Numbered from the stretch's first letter, positions 1-9,361 are shown. The stretch is DNA of 64,000 bases from Deltaproteobacteria bacterium (GCA_029933075.1 JAOZOW010000003.1:1-64000), one strand, 5' to 3'. The notes: generated from the letters alone by a model not told the origin. Translations and numbers: made by a program.

Positions 1-95
1 GAGCATTTATAGATGAGGACCCATCCGAGGGCCACCAATGCATAAATCCCCCCTACCAGTATCCCGGTGATCAATGTCATCAAAAAAAGCTCCAT
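1..95 (-). CDS. LivH-like ABC transporter permease, N-terminal part (runs off the window edge)
   Basis: The ATG lies at 93-95 on the minus strand, 24 bases after the stop of the acyl-CoA synthetase. The 31 visible residues begin MELFLMTLITGILVGGIYAL and form a hydrophobic first membrane helix with the GGIYALVALG pattern typical of branched-chain amino-acid type (LivH) permeases. It follows a livG-like ATPase and an acyl-CoA synthetase in the same direction, so it is probably the inner-membrane channel of that transporter. Substrate is unknown. Only the start is visible, so the family call rests on this short motif and the context. Confidence 0.72.
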   Translation of the reverse strand, partial: MELFLMTLITGILVGGIYALVALGWVLIYKC

Positions 96-119
96 CCAAT
101 CCCCCTATCTCCAAAAAAG

Positions 120-2042
120 CTAATGTTTGACCCTCTGGATGCGGAGATCCGTCTTTATCCGCTGCTCCCTGCCATCTTCATAAGTGATGGTCGTATCCAT
201 GTGGACTACATCCCCTTCTCCGTACAGGGCATCCACAATTTCTTTGTACCTGTTTTCTACAAAGGCCCGCCTTAACTTGGAAGTCCGGGTCAGCTCCTCG
301 TCATCCGCGTCAAAGACTTTATAGAGATTAACAAACTTGTGAATCTTGGCCGGATCCGGCAGGTCTCTATTAGCCTCTTCAATCTGCCTCTGTATCAAAT
401 CATAGACCTCCGGCTTCTGGCTCAACTCGGGGTAGCTGGTATAATTGATCTTTCGGTCGTCCGCCCACTTTCCCACCACCGAATAATCGATGCACATGAC
501 CGCCGTCACATATGGCCTTTCATGTCCGATTACCCATGCCTCCTGCACAAAAGGGCTGAATTTCAGTCTCGTTTCAAGATACTGAGGGGCAAAGGGCCGT
601 CCGTCGCTCAGGGTCATCACATCCTTTGACCTATCAAAGACCACCAGATGCCCGTCCTCATCAATGAAGCCCCTATCTCCCGAATACAGCCAGCCATCCA
701 CCAAAGTCTTTCTGGTGGCCTCTTCGTTCTTATAATATCCCTGAAACACGGAAGGGCTCCTGGAGATAATCTCGCCTTCTTCGGTGATCCTGACCTCGGT
801 ATTCGGAATGGGTGTGCCCACGGTGTCGAACTTTACGTCTCCATCCCTGTGAACGATTGAGATTCCAGCTATCTCCGTTTGACCATAGATCTGCTTCAGG
901 TTGACCCCCAAAGCGTGAAAAAAGCGAAAATGGTCCGGACCCATAGCCGCGCCTCCGGTGTAACAGTGCCGTAAGCGCGACATGCCAAGGTGGTCCTTCA
1001 ATTTCTTCTGCATCGTGATGTAGGCCACCCAGCTCATCACCTTGAGGTACCAGGGAATCGGCTTCTTTTCGAACTTGAGATCCGCCACCCTGTAACCCAC
1101 ATAGGTAGCGAACTGATAAACCTTCCTCTTGATCCATGTGGAATCAATATGTTTTACCTGGACCTGACGCGTCATCCCCTCATAAAGTCTTGGAGGGGCG
1201 AACATGACGTGGGGGCCGATTTCCCGGATATTTTGCTGGGCCGTTTCGGGCTCCTCAGGGAAATTCAAGGTGTATCCCACCTGAAGCCCGCAGGAGATGG
1301 ACATCATCTGCTCTCCAATCCAGGCGAAGGGCAAGTAGGAGACAAAATCGTCCGTGTCATAACAGGGATCAACGGCCATGAGGTTCCGCCCCATGGTGAG
1401 CATGTTGTAATGACTCAAAAGGGCCCCTTTAGGCAGGGCTGTGGTGCCAGAGGTATAAAAGAGGAGGCATATATCATCGCCGTGCCCCTCATTGATCATC
1501 TTCTCAAAGAGCTCTGGCTCTTTCTTATCAAGTTCCTTTCCCAGTTCCTGTACTTTTTTGATGCTGATCAGAAAGTCCTGATGGTAGCTTCTCATTCCTT
1601 TTGGATCATCCCAGATGACCCACTCCAACTTAGGGCATTCGTCCTTGATGAAAAGGGCCTTATCCACCTCCTCCTGGGTTTCTCCCATAAAGAACCTTGT
1701 ATCGGAATGATCGATGATGTATTTGACCTCATCCATCATGCAGTCCTGGAATAACCATACACCGATTGCCCCGGCGCAAAGGGCGGCTATTTCAGCCCAA
1801 AGCCCCTCAGGCCGATTATCCCCTATCATGGCCACCTTATCTCCCCGTTTCAACCCGAGGCTCACCATGCCTAATGAGAGATACTTCACGTTCTCGTAAT
1901 AATCCTGCCAAGTGAAAGGGATCCAGATGCCGAACTCCTTTTCTCTCATGGCCACCTTATTCTTACCGAACCTTTTGCATTGCTGCAAAAACAGCTTGGG
2001 GATAGTGAGATCTTTGGTAATCTCTATCTCGGATCCTCTCAT
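120..2042 (-). CDS. AMP-forming long-chain/aromatic acyl-CoA synthetase (AMP-binding enzyme)
   Basis: Activates a carboxylic acid to its CoA thioester through an acyl-adenylate. The 640-residue product has the phosphate-binding loop YTSGTTALPKG at about 196-206, a YGQTE motif in the middle, the hinge motif SGDRGFIDEDG, and a late TRTSKLRR stretch carrying the conserved lysine. Length fits the FadD/long-chain ligase group. It sits between a livG-like ATPase (8-base gap) and a livH-like permease, so import and activation are probably coupled. The acid is not readable from sequence; context with benzoyl-CoA genes elsewhere in the window makes aromatic or fatty acids plausible. A paralogue lies at 60604-62412. 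Confidence 0.9.
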   Translation of the reverse strand: MRGSEIEITKDLTIPKLFLQQCKRFGKNKVAMREKEFGIWIPFTWQDYYENVKYLSLGMVSLGLKRGDKVAMIGDNRPEGLWAEIAALCAGAIGVWLFQDCMMDEVKYIIDHSDTRFFMGETQEEVDKALFIKDECPKLEWVIWDDPKGMRSYHQDFLISIKKVQELGKELDKKEPELFEKMINEGHGDDICLLFYTSGTTALPKGALLSHYNMLTMGRNLMAVDPCYDTDDFVSYLPFAWIGEQMMSISCGLQVGYTLNFPEEPETAQQNIREIGPHVMFAPPRLYEGMTRQVQVKHIDSTWIKRKVYQFATYVGYRVADLKFEKKPIPWYLKVMSWVAYITMQKKLKDHLGMSRLRHCYTGGAAMGPDHFRFFHALGVNLKQIYGQTEIAGISIVHRDGDVKFDTVGTPIPNTEVRITEEGEIISRSPSVFQGYYKNEEATRKTLVDGWLYSGDRGFIDEDGHLVVFDRSKDVMTLSDGRPFAPQYLETRLKFSPFVQEAWVIGHERPYVTAVMCIDYSVVGKWADDRKINYTSYPELSQKPEVYDLIQRQIEEANRDLPDPAKIHKFVNLYKVFDADDEELTRTSKLRRAFVENRYKEIVDALYGEGDVVHMDTTITYEDGREQRIKTDLRIQRVKH

Positions 2043-2050
2043 CTGATCCC

Positions 2051-2872
2051 TTACCTCCTTGTGGCGTATAGGTCTTCTTCGCCCAGATAGGCCTTGATCA
2101 CCTCAGGATTGTTCTGGACCTCCTCCGGGGTACCATCAGTAATCTTATATCCGAAATTCAGGACAAACACTCGATGGGAAATATCCATCACCACCCCCAT
2201 ATCATGCTCCACCAAGATACAGGTGACCTTCCATCGCTCCTCCTCATTGATATCGAGGATGAAGCGGGCCATGTCCTCCACCTCTTCCAGGTTTAACCCT
2301 GCCAGGGGTTCGTCCAGGAGGAGAAGTTCGGGGTTCAGGGCGAGTGCCCTCCCCAGCTCCACCCGCTTCTGGAGGCCATAGGGGAGCATGTGCACGGTTT
2401 TGTCACGGATGCTCTCGATCTCCAGGAGGTCAATGATCTCCTCTTCAATGAACTTCCGGGACTCCAGCTCCTCCTGCTTTGTCTTGCCCACATAGATGGA
2501 GCCGCTAAAGATCCCCGATTTGAGGTGGATATGTCGGCCCAGGCGGATATTATCCAATACCGTCATCCCTCCAAACAACTCTATTTTTTGAAATGTCCTG
2601 GAAATGCCCAGCTCCGCCCGTTTATAAGGCTTGAGGTCGTTTATCCTCTTCCCCTTATAGTAAATGTTCCCCTTCTGAGGTTTGTAAAGGCCATTGATGC
2701 AGTTCATCATGACCGTCTTACCAGCTCCGTTAGGTCCTATAATGGAATGAATCTCGCCCTTCTTAACTTCCAGATCCACGCCGGCCAGAGCCGCCACCTT
2801 ACCGAAATACATGTGGATATCTTCGAGCTTTAAGAGGGTGTCCCCTTCCTTGAACTCCCCACCCTGAACCAT
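2051..2872 (-). CDS. livG: LivG-like ABC transporter ATP-binding protein
   Basis: Cytoplasmic ATPase of a branched-chain amino-acid type importer. In 273 residues it shows Walker A GPNGAGKT (46-53), the LivG-style signature LPYGLQKRVELG (163-174) in place of LSGGQ, Walker B LLLLDEP (183-189) and the H-loop EHD (222-224). The ATG is preceded by GGAGG at good spacing. It is the first gene of a minus-strand unit continuing into an acyl-CoA synthetase and a LivH-like permease. The family transports amino acids, but many anaerobes carry such modules beside CoA ligases, so an organic acid substrate is equally possible. A paralogue is at 63180-63980. Confidence 0.9.
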   Translation of the reverse strand: MVQGGEFKEGDTLLKLEDIHMYFGKVAALAGVDLEVKKGEIHSIIGPNGAGKTVMMNCINGLYKPQKGNIYYKGKRINDLKPYKRAELGISRTFQKIELFGGMTVLDNIRLGRHIHLKSGIFSGSIYVGKTKQEELESRKFIEEEIIDLLEIESIRDKTVHMLPYGLQKRVELGRALALNPELLLLDEPLAGLNLEEVEDMARFILDINEEERWKVTCILVEHDMGVVMDISHRVFVLNFGYKITDGTPEEVQNNPEVIKAYLGEEDLYATRR

Positions 2873-2970
2873 GTTGAAGGCCTCCGATCCGATAGATCTT
2901 ACTTTCTTGCGGATTGAAAAAGAATTGACAGGCTGAAACCTGACTCCCCAGCCGCTTTTGGGCGCTTATA

Positions 2971-2999
2971 CCCATACTCAGTCCACCCGATTTTGTCAA
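2971..2999 (-). promoter_or_regulatory. Possible sigma70-type promoter for the left Liv module
   Basis: On the minus strand a perfect TTGACA (+ coordinates 2994-2999) is followed after 17 bases by TATGGG (2971-2976), with a second TATAAG six bases further. It lies about 100 bases upstream of the livG start. The -35 is strong and the -10 is poor, so this is tentative. Confidence 0.35.
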
Positions 3000-3081
3000 C
3001 CAGTTTCGGCAAAAAATATCAGCTCAGGAAATACTCATAATCCCCGGGCGGTCCGGGGGACGATCCCCTACCCCCTCCCCT

Positions 3082-4251
3082 TCAGAGTAGGCCGGTTTTT
3101 ATTTGCGGGACAAGATTTTTCTGACACTGACCCAAGAAATATTCATCCGTCATGCCCGCGATGAAATCCCGCACAATGGCTGCATCAGGGCTCTTTTCCC
3201 TATATTCCGGCGACATGCCCTCCAAGAACTCCCTGAAGATATCAGAATCTTCATTCCCTGTCTCAAGGTCCTTAACGTATTTCTCAAAGAGGAGTTCAAA
3301 CATCAATTTAATCTTATGGGTCTGTTCCTTGACCCTCCGGTTGCTGTAGATATGGGCATGATTGAATTCCTTGAGTATCCCCAAGGCCTCTCCGACCTCA
3401 TGGCTGAAACTGAGATAGGGTTTGTCCAGGCTATTGGCCACGAGGTCTTCCACGAGCGTATAAACGATGGTCCCATTGGTATCGCCCAGCACCTCTTTGC
3501 ATACTCCGGGCAGATCATCCCGCTGTATGAGGCCGAGCCTGATGGCGTCTTCAATGTCACGGCCGATATAGCTGATGGTATCGGCCATCCGGACCACACA
3601 TCCTTCCAAAGTCATAGGCTGGATGCCTGCCGATGGATCCTCTCCTTTTTTCCTCATCTCATTGTCCAGCACTTGAAAATCTTTCTCCTTTTTAGGCTTC
3701 AGAATCTGGGAATGAATCTCACCGTCATGGGCAAGAATTCCGTCCAGGACTTGCAGGGTCAAATTCCAGCCCCTGCCCTTTCGCTCGATCTCCTGCAGGA
3801 ACCTCACGCTCTGGATATTGTGGAGAAAGGGCCCTATCCCATGAGTTTGACAAATATCCGAGAGGATCTTCTCCCCGTCGTGCCCGAAAGGCGTATGTCC
3901 GATATCATGGCCCAGGGCTACCGCCTCAATCAGGTCCTCATTAAATCTGAGGAGCCGACCGATGGTCCTTGCGATCTTGGAAACCAACTGGACATGCAGG
4001 ACCCTATGAGTAATATGGTCATTTTTGATGAGATAGAAGACCTGGGTCTTGTCGATATAACGAGAGTATGCCAAGGAGTGAAGAATACGGTCCGCATCCA
4101 CAGAGAAATTCTGCCTATGTCCTCTGTTGATTTCAGGCTCCTCCCTCCTTCTCACCGCTTCCCGGCTCAAACAGGCCCATGGGGAAAGCCTTGATTCCTC
4201 GGCATCGTCCAGGCGATTCCTGATATTAAAAAGGACTTCACGGTCCTTCAC
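3082..4251 (-). CDS. dGTPase-like HD-domain nucleotide triphosphohydrolase
   Basis: Probably hydrolyses dNTPs to deoxynucleoside and triphosphate. The 389-residue protein has the metal-binding HD arrangement: His82/His86 region, then GHDIGHTPFGHDGE at 114-127 containing the HD pair (115-116) and the HxxxHxxxxH pattern. The N-terminal segment with INRGHRQNFSVDADRILHS is characteristic of the dGTPase-like family that trims excess dNTPs. The start ATG overlaps the stop of the small upstream gene by 4 bases, so the two are translationally coupled. Substrate preference (dGTP alone or several dNTPs) cannot be read from sequence. Confidence 0.86.
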   Translation of the reverse strand: MKDREVLFNIRNRLDDAEESRLSPWACLSREAVRRREEPEINRGHRQNFSVDADRILHSLAYSRYIDKTQVFYLIKNDHITHRVLHVQLVSKIARTIGRLLRFNEDLIEAVALGHDIGHTPFGHDGEKILSDICQTHGIGPFLHNIQSVRFLQEIERKGRGWNLTLQVLDGILAHDGEIHSQILKPKKEKDFQVLDNEMRKKGEDPSAGIQPMTLEGCVVRMADTISYIGRDIEDAIRLGLIQRDDLPGVCKEVLGDTNGTIVYTLVEDLVANSLDKPYLSFSHEVGEALGILKEFNHAHIYSNRRVKEQTHKIKLMFELLFEKYVKDLETGNEDSDIFREFLEGMSPEYREKSPDAAIVRDFIAGMTDEYFLGQCQKNLVPQIKTGLL

Positions 4252-4508
4252 TTATCGGCACCTCCGCCGGTATCCGAATTCTTCTCATAAACCTTCTTGA
4301 TCTCCTTCCAGACCCTCTTGCCCCTCTCCGCGATGACTTCATGGGCCCTGTCGGCTATTTCCCTTGATTGCTCCCCCAGCTCCCGATCCATGGGCATCGG
4401 TCTGCCTTCTCTGCGATATTTCCAGCGTAACAGGGAGCGCGCCAGATGGCCTTCCACAGACCGGGTAAGTCTATTCAGCTTCCTTTTTGTATCGTCATCC
4501 ATTTTCAT
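4248..4508 (-). CDS. Small unknown protein coupled to the dGTPase-like gene
   Basis: An 86-residue, highly charged, probably helical soluble protein with no signal peptide, membrane segment or cysteine pairs. I do not recognise its family. The evidence that it is real is its position: its stop overlaps the start codon of the HD hydrolase by 4 bases in the same direction, and the reading frame is open with normal composition. The clustering of Arg/Lys (KYRREGRP near 30-36, RGKRVWKEIKK near 61-71) might suit nucleic-acid contact, but that is speculation. It may act with the hydrolase. Confidence 0.6.
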   Translation of the reverse strand: MKMDDDTKRKLNRLTRSVEGHLARSLLRWKYRREGRPMPMDRELGEQSREIADRAHEVIAERGKRVWKEIKKVYEKNSDTGGGADK

Positions 4509-4932
4509 TCATGATTCCAGGGTGTCAGCACAGGTTCGATTTCGGAATTGCCCCCAACGGTTCATCAGATAAGGCCACGGCAGGGCCACGGAAAAGTTAG
4601 CGCTTTTTTTCTTGCAAAAAGAGATCAATGATGTTAGTGATCTACGATTCTGATTCTTGAGGTATTAGTGGGCAAAAAGCCCAAGTTCTGGGGCCTGCGG
4701 CTACCTTTTCTGTTTTGCAGGGGTAGCCGCAGGCATTAGAAACCCCGGCAAAGATCCATATATTTTTACATATAGCAAGCCGGGGGGAGAAGCTCAAGCC
4801 TCTATTTGACTTGGCAAAAACACACCCAGGCATTGCCCGGTGCCCCCGCCATCCCGGGGTCCATGAAAGCCTGGGCCGAGGAAAAACCGTGGCAGGAGGT
4901 CCCTGGCGGGATCTCTATTAAGGGAGGACTGA
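4509..4932 (+). promoter_or_regulatory. 424-base gene-free leader upstream of rpsB with three hairpins
   Basis: No credible gene lies here. Three inverted repeats follow one another. The first is a perfect 13-bp stem, GCCTGCGGCTACC (4693-4705) with its complement at 4722-4734. The second is CCCCGGC (4743-4749) with 4779-4785. The third is CCCAGGC (4825-4831) with GCCTGGG at 4869-4875. A TTGACT at 4806-4811 could be a -35 box without a convincing -10. In many bacteria S2 represses its own mRNA through the leader, so the third hairpin close to the start codon is a candidate site. The first could instead be an unrelated palindromic repeat. Confidence 0.45.
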
Positions 4933-5787
4933 ATGGCGATCGTGACGATGAAAGAGCTTTTGGAAGCGGGCGTCCACTTCGGACACCAGACAAGACGCTG
5001 GAATCCTAAGATGAAGCCTTACCTATTTGGGGCTCGGAATGGAATCCACATCATCGACCTTCAAAAGACGGTGAGGCTTTTCAAGACGACGTATGACTTC
5101 ATCGTAAAGACCGTGGCCGACGGGTATTCCGTGCTCTTTGTGGGGACAAAGAAGCAGGCCCATGACTCTATTGTGGAGGAAGCCGAACGCTGCGGCATGT
5201 TTTATGTGGTTAACCGCTGGTTGGGGGGGACATTAACCAACTTTCAGACCATCCGTAGGAGCGTCGCCCGACTAAAAGAGCTGGAGTCCATGAAAACGGA
5301 CGGGTCCATCAACAGGTATACCAAAAAAGAGATCCTGAAGATGGAAAAAGAGATGTACAAGCTGGAAAAGAATCTTGGTGGCATCAAGGATATGGATGAA
5401 CTGCCCGGTGCGGTCTTTGTGGTGGACTCCAAGAGGGAGAAGATCGCCGTGGCAGAGGCCAGAAAACTTGGGATACCGGTGGTGGCAATTGCTGATTCAA
5501 ATTGCGATCCCGATGAGATTGATTTCATCATTCCCGGCAATGACGACGCAATCCGCGCAATCCGCCTTATTTGCTCCAAAATAGCCGATGCATGCATTGA
5601 AGGCCATAATCTTGCCGAAGAACGGCTGAAAGCTGAGGCTGAGCTCCGCAGAGAACAGGAAGCTATGGAGGGTCAGGTGGCGCCAGCGGAGGAAGCCGCA
5701 GGAGAAGGTCCCGAAATCATTGTCCTCCCGAAAGATGAATCAGAACCCACAAAAGAAACAGTATCCCAGGAAGGAATCGAGGAATAG
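4933..5787 (+). CDS. rpsB: 30S ribosomal protein S2
   Basis: Structural protein of the small ribosomal subunit, needed to recruit S1. The product has the canonical opening [20 protein letters not shown], the LFVGTKKQA and [12 protein letters not shown] segments, and the [20 protein letters not shown] block. At 284 residues it is about 40 longer than typical S2 because of an acidic Glu/Pro-rich C-terminal tail, a feature seen in some lineages. A GGGAGG ribosome site precedes the ATG. It begins the plus-strand run rpsB-tsf-pyrH-frr-uppS-cdsA-dxr-rseP. Confidence 0.98.
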   Translation: MAIVTMKELLEAGVHFGHQTRRWNPKMKPYLFGARNGIHIIDLQKTVRLFKTTYDFIVKTVADGYSVLFVGTKKQAHDSIVEEAERCGMFYVVNRWLGGTLTNFQTIRRSVARLKELESMKTDGSINRYTKKEILKMEKEMYKLEKNLGGIKDMDELPGAVFVVDSKREKIAVAEARKLGIPVVAIADSNCDPDEIDFIIPGNDDAIRAIRLICSKIADACIEGHNLAEERLKAEAELRREQEAMEGQVAPAEEAAGEGPEIIVLPKDESEPTKETVSQEGIEE

Positions 5788-5843
5788 CGGCCCCCGCGGG
5801 ACGCTATTGAACAATACCAAACAGGGGAGGAGGTAAATCCAAA

Positions 5844-6446
5844 TTGGCAGTCACCACCGAACTGATCAAAGAGTTGAGAGAGAAAACCGGAGTCGGCATC
5901 ATGGATTGCAAGGCCGCCTTGAACGAAACGGATGGCAATATCGACAAGGCCGTGGAATACCTGAGGAAGAAAGGCATTGCCACAGCAAAGAAACGCGGAG
6001 GCCGCACCACGTCCGAGGGTCAGGTGCAGTCATACATCCATGCCGGCGGAAAGATAGGCGTGCTGGTGGAAGTCAATTGTGAAACCGATTTTTCGGCCAA
6101 GACAGAGGACTTCACCCGATTTGTAAAAGACCTGGCCATGCAGATTGCGGCCACCAGTCCAATTTCCATTGACAGGGAGACAGTCCCGGCCCACATACTC
6201 GAAAAAGAGAAAGAGATCTATGCCACTCAGGCAAGGGAGTCAGGTAAACCGGAAAAAATCATCGATAAGATCGTAGAAGGAAAGTTAAGAAAATTCTACT
6301 CAGAGTCCTGCTTGCTCGAGCAACCATTTGTAAAAAACCCCGACATAACGGTCAATGATCTCCTCAATGAGCTGATGGCTAAGACGGGGGAAAATATAGT
6401 CATCCGGAGATTTGTGCGGTACCAGCTTGGAGAACCCGATGCCTGA
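5844..6446 (+). CDS. tsf: Elongation factor Ts (short form, TTG start)
   Basis: Guanine nucleotide exchange factor that recycles EF-Tu from GDP to GTP. The N-terminal UBA-like segment and [15 protein letters not shown] motif are typical, as are the EVNCETDF and [14 protein letters not shown] stretches. The product is only 200 residues against about 280 in E. coli; it resembles the compact Thermus-type form, which works as a dimer. The start is TTG at 5844, about 10 bases after an AGGAGGT ribosome site; no ATG is available nearby. Its end overlaps the pyrH start by 8 bases. Confidence 0.97.
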   Translation: MAVTTELIKELREKTGVGIMDCKAALNETDGNIDKAVEYLRKKGIATAKKRGGRTTSEGQVQSYIHAGGKIGVLVEVNCETDFSAKTEDFTRFVKDLAMQIAATSPISIDRETVPAHILEKEKEIYATQARESGKPEKIIDKIVEGKLRKFYSESCLLEQPFVKNPDITVNDLLNELMAKTGENIVIRRFVRYQLGEPDA

Positions 6447-7170
6447 GATCCCTTTGCATTTCAAGCGGGTATTGCTGAAGCTGAGCGGTGAAGCCCTGAT
6501 GGGCAGCCAGTCTTACGGGATCGAGCCAGCCGTACTGAAAGAAGTGGCATCCGAAATTGCCTCCATACATAGGCTCGGGGTAAGAATCGGGGTTGTTGTC
6601 GGCGGGGGAAACATATTCCGCGGGCTTCATGCCTCCTCCTACGGCGTCGGTCGGATTGCAGGGGACTTCATGGGCATGCTGGCTACCATCATCAACTCCC
6701 TTGCCCTGGCAGAGGCCCTCAAGCTCGCAGAAGCGGAAGTAAGAACCATGACCGCCATTGACATGATCAAGATCGCAGAGCCCTATGTGAGGGATCGAGC
6801 CCTAAATCACCTTTCGAAGAACCGCATAGTCATCTTCGGCGCAGGTACTGGAAATCCTTATTTCACAACTGACACTGCGGCGGCCCTCAGGGCTATGGAG
6901 ATAGACGCTCAAGTCCTGCTGAAAGCAACAAAAGTGGATGGTGTTTATGATGCCGATCCCGAGAAAGAGCCTTCGGCAAGGCCTTTCTCAAGCCTGAGCT
7001 ACAACGAGGTGCTCAAAAGGAACCTAAAGATTATGGATCTGACTGCCGTTTCACTGGCCATGAGCCAAAACCTGCCGATCATGGTATTCAACTTGAGGAA
7101 AAAAGGCAGCTTGGAAAAAATCATTGCTGGCGAACGCGTGGGAACCTTAATTGCAGGAGAGACATCATGA
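6439..7170 (+). CDS. pyrH: UMP kinase
   Basis: Phosphorylates UMP to UDP in pyrimidine nucleotide synthesis; hexameric bacterial enzyme of the amino-acid kinase fold. Visible marks are [15 protein letters not shown] near the N-terminus, the [10 protein letters not shown] loop, [15 protein letters not shown], and [20 protein letters not shown]. The ATG at 6439 is chosen because homology begins there and it overlaps the end of tsf by 8 bases; an upstream in-frame ATG at 6412 would add nine residues that match nothing. About 243 residues, the usual size. It overlaps frr by 4 bases. Confidence 0.97.
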   Translation: MPEIPLHFKRVLLKLSGEALMGSQSYGIEPAVLKEVASEIASIHRLGVRIGVVVGGGNIFRGLHASSYGVGRIAGDFMGMLATIINSLALAEALKLAEAEVRTMTAIDMIKIAEPYVRDRALNHLSKNRIVIFGAGTGNPYFTTDTAAALRAMEIDAQVLLKATKVDGVYDADPEKEPSARPFSSLSYNEVLKRNLKIMDLTAVSLAMSQNLPIMVFNLRKKGSLEKIIAGERVGTLIAGETS

Positions 7171-7724
7171 AAGAAGAGATCCTTTCTGAACTGCGCGACA
7201 AAATGGCCAGAACCGTTGAAGCCCTTAAAAAGGAGTTCAACAGAATCAGGACCGGCCGTGCCACCACGGCCCTCCTGGACGGCATAAAGGTTGAGTGTTA
7301 TGAAACCCGTATGCCACTCGACCAAGTTGCCACGATATCCGTGCCCGACAGTCGTCTCATCACTATCCAGCCGTGGGACCAGTCCATTATAGGCAATATA
7401 GAGAAATGCATACTGAAATCAGAACTTGGTCTCACCCCCATGAATGACGGGAAGATCATCAGGATCTCCATTCCTCCCCTTACCGAGGAAAGGAGAAAGG
7501 AGCTGGCCAAATTGGCAAAAAAAATGGCTGAGGAGAGCAGGATCTCCATTCGTAATCACAGGAGGGAGGCCAACGAGATATTCAAGGAGCTGAAAAACGA
7601 GAAAGAGATCTCAGAAGATGAGTTTCACCGGTGTCAAGACGATGTGCAAAAGATCACCGATGAGTTCATCAAGAAGATTGATGAAGTGACCGCCCAAAAA
7701 CAGAAAGAGATTATGGAATTTTAG
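7167..7724 (+). CDS. frr: Ribosome recycling factor
   Basis: Works with EF-G to split post-termination ribosomes. The 185-residue length and the motifs FNRIRTGRATTALLDGI, the PWDQSIIGNIEKCI stretch, LTPMNDGKIIRISIPPLTEE and the helical ERRKELAKLAKKMAEESRIS region are all standard for this family. It starts inside the pyrH stop (ATGA overlap), so it is translationally coupled and shares the tsf-pyrH transcript. Confidence 0.98.
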   Translation: MKEEILSELRDKMARTVEALKKEFNRIRTGRATTALLDGIKVECYETRMPLDQVATISVPDSRLITIQPWDQSIIGNIEKCILKSELGLTPMNDGKIIRISIPPLTEERRKELAKLAKKMAEESRISIRNHRREANEIFKELKNEKEISEDEFHRCQDDVQKITDEFIKKIDEVTAQKQKEIMEF

Positions 7725-7788
7725 CTTTCCCTCCTCCACCCAATGGAGTTGAAAATTCCCTCCCCCCCGCCCCTGAGGAGCCGATCTC

Positions 7789-8511
7789 GTGAATACCCTT
7801 GACCCCAAAAAACTACCAAAACATGTAGCTGTCATCATGGACGGCAACGGCCGATGGGCCAAGAAACGGGGCCTGTCACGGGTCAAAGGCCATGAAAAGG
7901 GCGCGGAAGCGGTGAGAGAAATTGTCAGGGCGAGCCGGGAGATCGGGATTTCATGGCTCACTCTCTATTCATTTTCCGAGGAAAACTGGAAAAGATCCAA
8001 AATGGAAATACGCGCCCTGATGAATCTTCTCAAGCGTTTCCTGAGGAGCGAGCTTAAGGAGATGCAGGACAACGGGATAAGGCTCAGGAGTATCGGCAGA
8101 CTCGAAAAGCTCCCTCAAGACACTCGCAAGGTGCTTTTGCAGACCATGGAAAAGACCGCTGCCAACAGGGCAATGACCCTCACCCTTGCCCTCAGTTACG
8201 GCGGAAGGCAGGAGATCGTTGATGCCATCCGGAGGATGGTATCGGCCATTGAAAAGGGGAACCTTTCCGCAAAAGATATTTCTGAGGACATGGTCCAAGA
8301 ATTTCTCTATGCGGTGGACATGCCTGATCCCGACCTCCTAATCAGGACCAGCGGAGAATACCGAATCAGTAATTTCCTGCTCTGGCAGATCGCCTATACA
8401 GAGATCTATATTACCCCCACCCTGTGGCCCGATTTCGGCAAAGAGGAGTTCATTGCGGCCATCTTAGACTTCCAAAAACGGGACAGGAGGTTCGGAGATG
8501 CAAGGGAATAA
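7789..8511 (+). CDS. uppS: Isoprenyl transferase (undecaprenyl diphosphate synthase)
   Basis: Builds the C55 undecaprenyl diphosphate lipid carrier for peptidoglycan and O-antigen by cis-condensation of isopentenyl diphosphate on farnesyl diphosphate. The catalytic segment IMDGNGRWAKKRG has Asp18, and the C-terminal RTSGEYRISNFLLWQ and YTEIYITPTLWPDF motifs are intact. The start is GTG at 7789. The product has 240 residues, normal for the family. It is placed before cdsA and dxr as in many proteobacteria, linking isoprenoid and lipid synthesis. Confidence 0.97.
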   Translation: MNTLDPKKLPKHVAVIMDGNGRWAKKRGLSRVKGHEKGAEAVREIVRASREIGISWLTLYSFSEENWKRSKMEIRALMNLLKRFLRSELKEMQDNGIRLRSIGRLEKLPQDTRKVLLQTMEKTAANRAMTLTLALSYGGRQEIVDAIRRMVSAIEKGNLSAKDISEDMVQEFLYAVDMPDPDLLIRTSGEYRISNFLLWQIAYTEIYITPTLWPDFGKEEFIAAILDFQKRDRRFGDARE

Positions 8512-8554
8512 GAGGGGTAACAAACAGGGACCCCGCTCCCGGGAGTAACCCCTC

Positions 8555-9361
8555 ATGCATTTAAAACGGTGGTTAACCGGTATCATTGCAATACCCCTGC
8601 TTATTTATGTGATCGGCCCGGGGCCCAGGTGGCTTTTCTATGTTATTCTCTATCTGGTATCGATCGCGGGCCTTGTCGAGTTTTACAGAATCACCTCCAG
8701 CAACCTCCCACGTTTTGTCCGCTGGTCAACATACTTTCTGACCCTTGCCCTTTACATGCTCATATATCGCAGACAGGTCCTTTTTGCACCGGTCCTGACC
8801 TTGCTCTGGGCACTGACCCCCATGGCGTACTTCATGTTCACCCAACCCTCCCCGGAAAAACCCTGGGCAACTGAGATAGGCAAAGCGGTCCTGGGACCCG
8901 TTTATATCTGTATTCCGATTTCCATGGTGCTTCACATGGATCGGTTTATCCCCGGGGGCAACCTCTGGATATTTCTCCTGCTTACCAGCATCTTCGCCAA
9001 TGACACCGGGGCCTTCTATTTCGGGAAGCTTTTCGGCCGGCATAAGCTTTATGAGAGGGTAAGTCCCAATAAAACCTGGGAGGGGGCTATAGGCGGGCTG
9101 GCCCTCAGTGTTGTTGCTTCTTTTTGGTTCATGAAAATATTCCACATCCACGCCGTGAATCTCAAGGGCTTTATCCTCGTCCTATCAATGGCGGTGAGTG
9201 GACAGATCGGGGACTTGGCTGAGTCCATGCTGAAAAGAAACCAAGGCATTAAAGACTCTGGAGGAATCCTGCCGGGACATGGAGGGATGCTGGACAGGAT
9301 CGATGCCTTACTGTTCGCCATTCCTATTCTTTATGTATATCTTTCCATATCTATAGTGTAA
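8555..9361 (+). CDS. cdsA: Phosphatidate cytidylyltransferase
   Basis: Inner-membrane enzyme that makes CDP-diacylglycerol from phosphatidic acid and CTP, the precursor for all phospholipids here, including those made by pssA and psd at 12.8-14.3 kb. It is a multi-span 268-residue protein with the family signature near the C-terminus: SMLKRNQGIKDSGGILPGHG followed by GMLDRIDAL. It lies 43 bases after uppS on the same strand. Confidence 0.96.
   Translation: MHLKRWLTGIIAIPLLIYVIGPGPRWLFYVILYLVSIAGLVEFYRITSSNLPRFVRWSTYFLTLALYMLIYRRQVLFAPVLTLLWALTPMAYFMFTQPSPEKPWATEIGKAVLGPVYICIPISMVLHMDRFIPGGNLWIFLLLTSIFANDTGAFYFGKLFGRHKLYERVSPNKTWEGAIGGLALSVVASFWFMKIFHIHAVNLKGFILVLSMAVSGQIGDLAESMLKRNQGIKDSGGILPGHGGMLDRIDALLFAIPILYVYLSISIV

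Noticed and set aside
990-1754. 254-codon open frame antisense to the left acyl-CoA synthetase
   Set aside because: Shadow of a conserved gene.
3103-4194. 363-codon open frame antisense to the dGTPase-like gene
   Set aside because: It mirrors a strongly conserved HD-hydrolase on the minus strand and shows no domain of its own.
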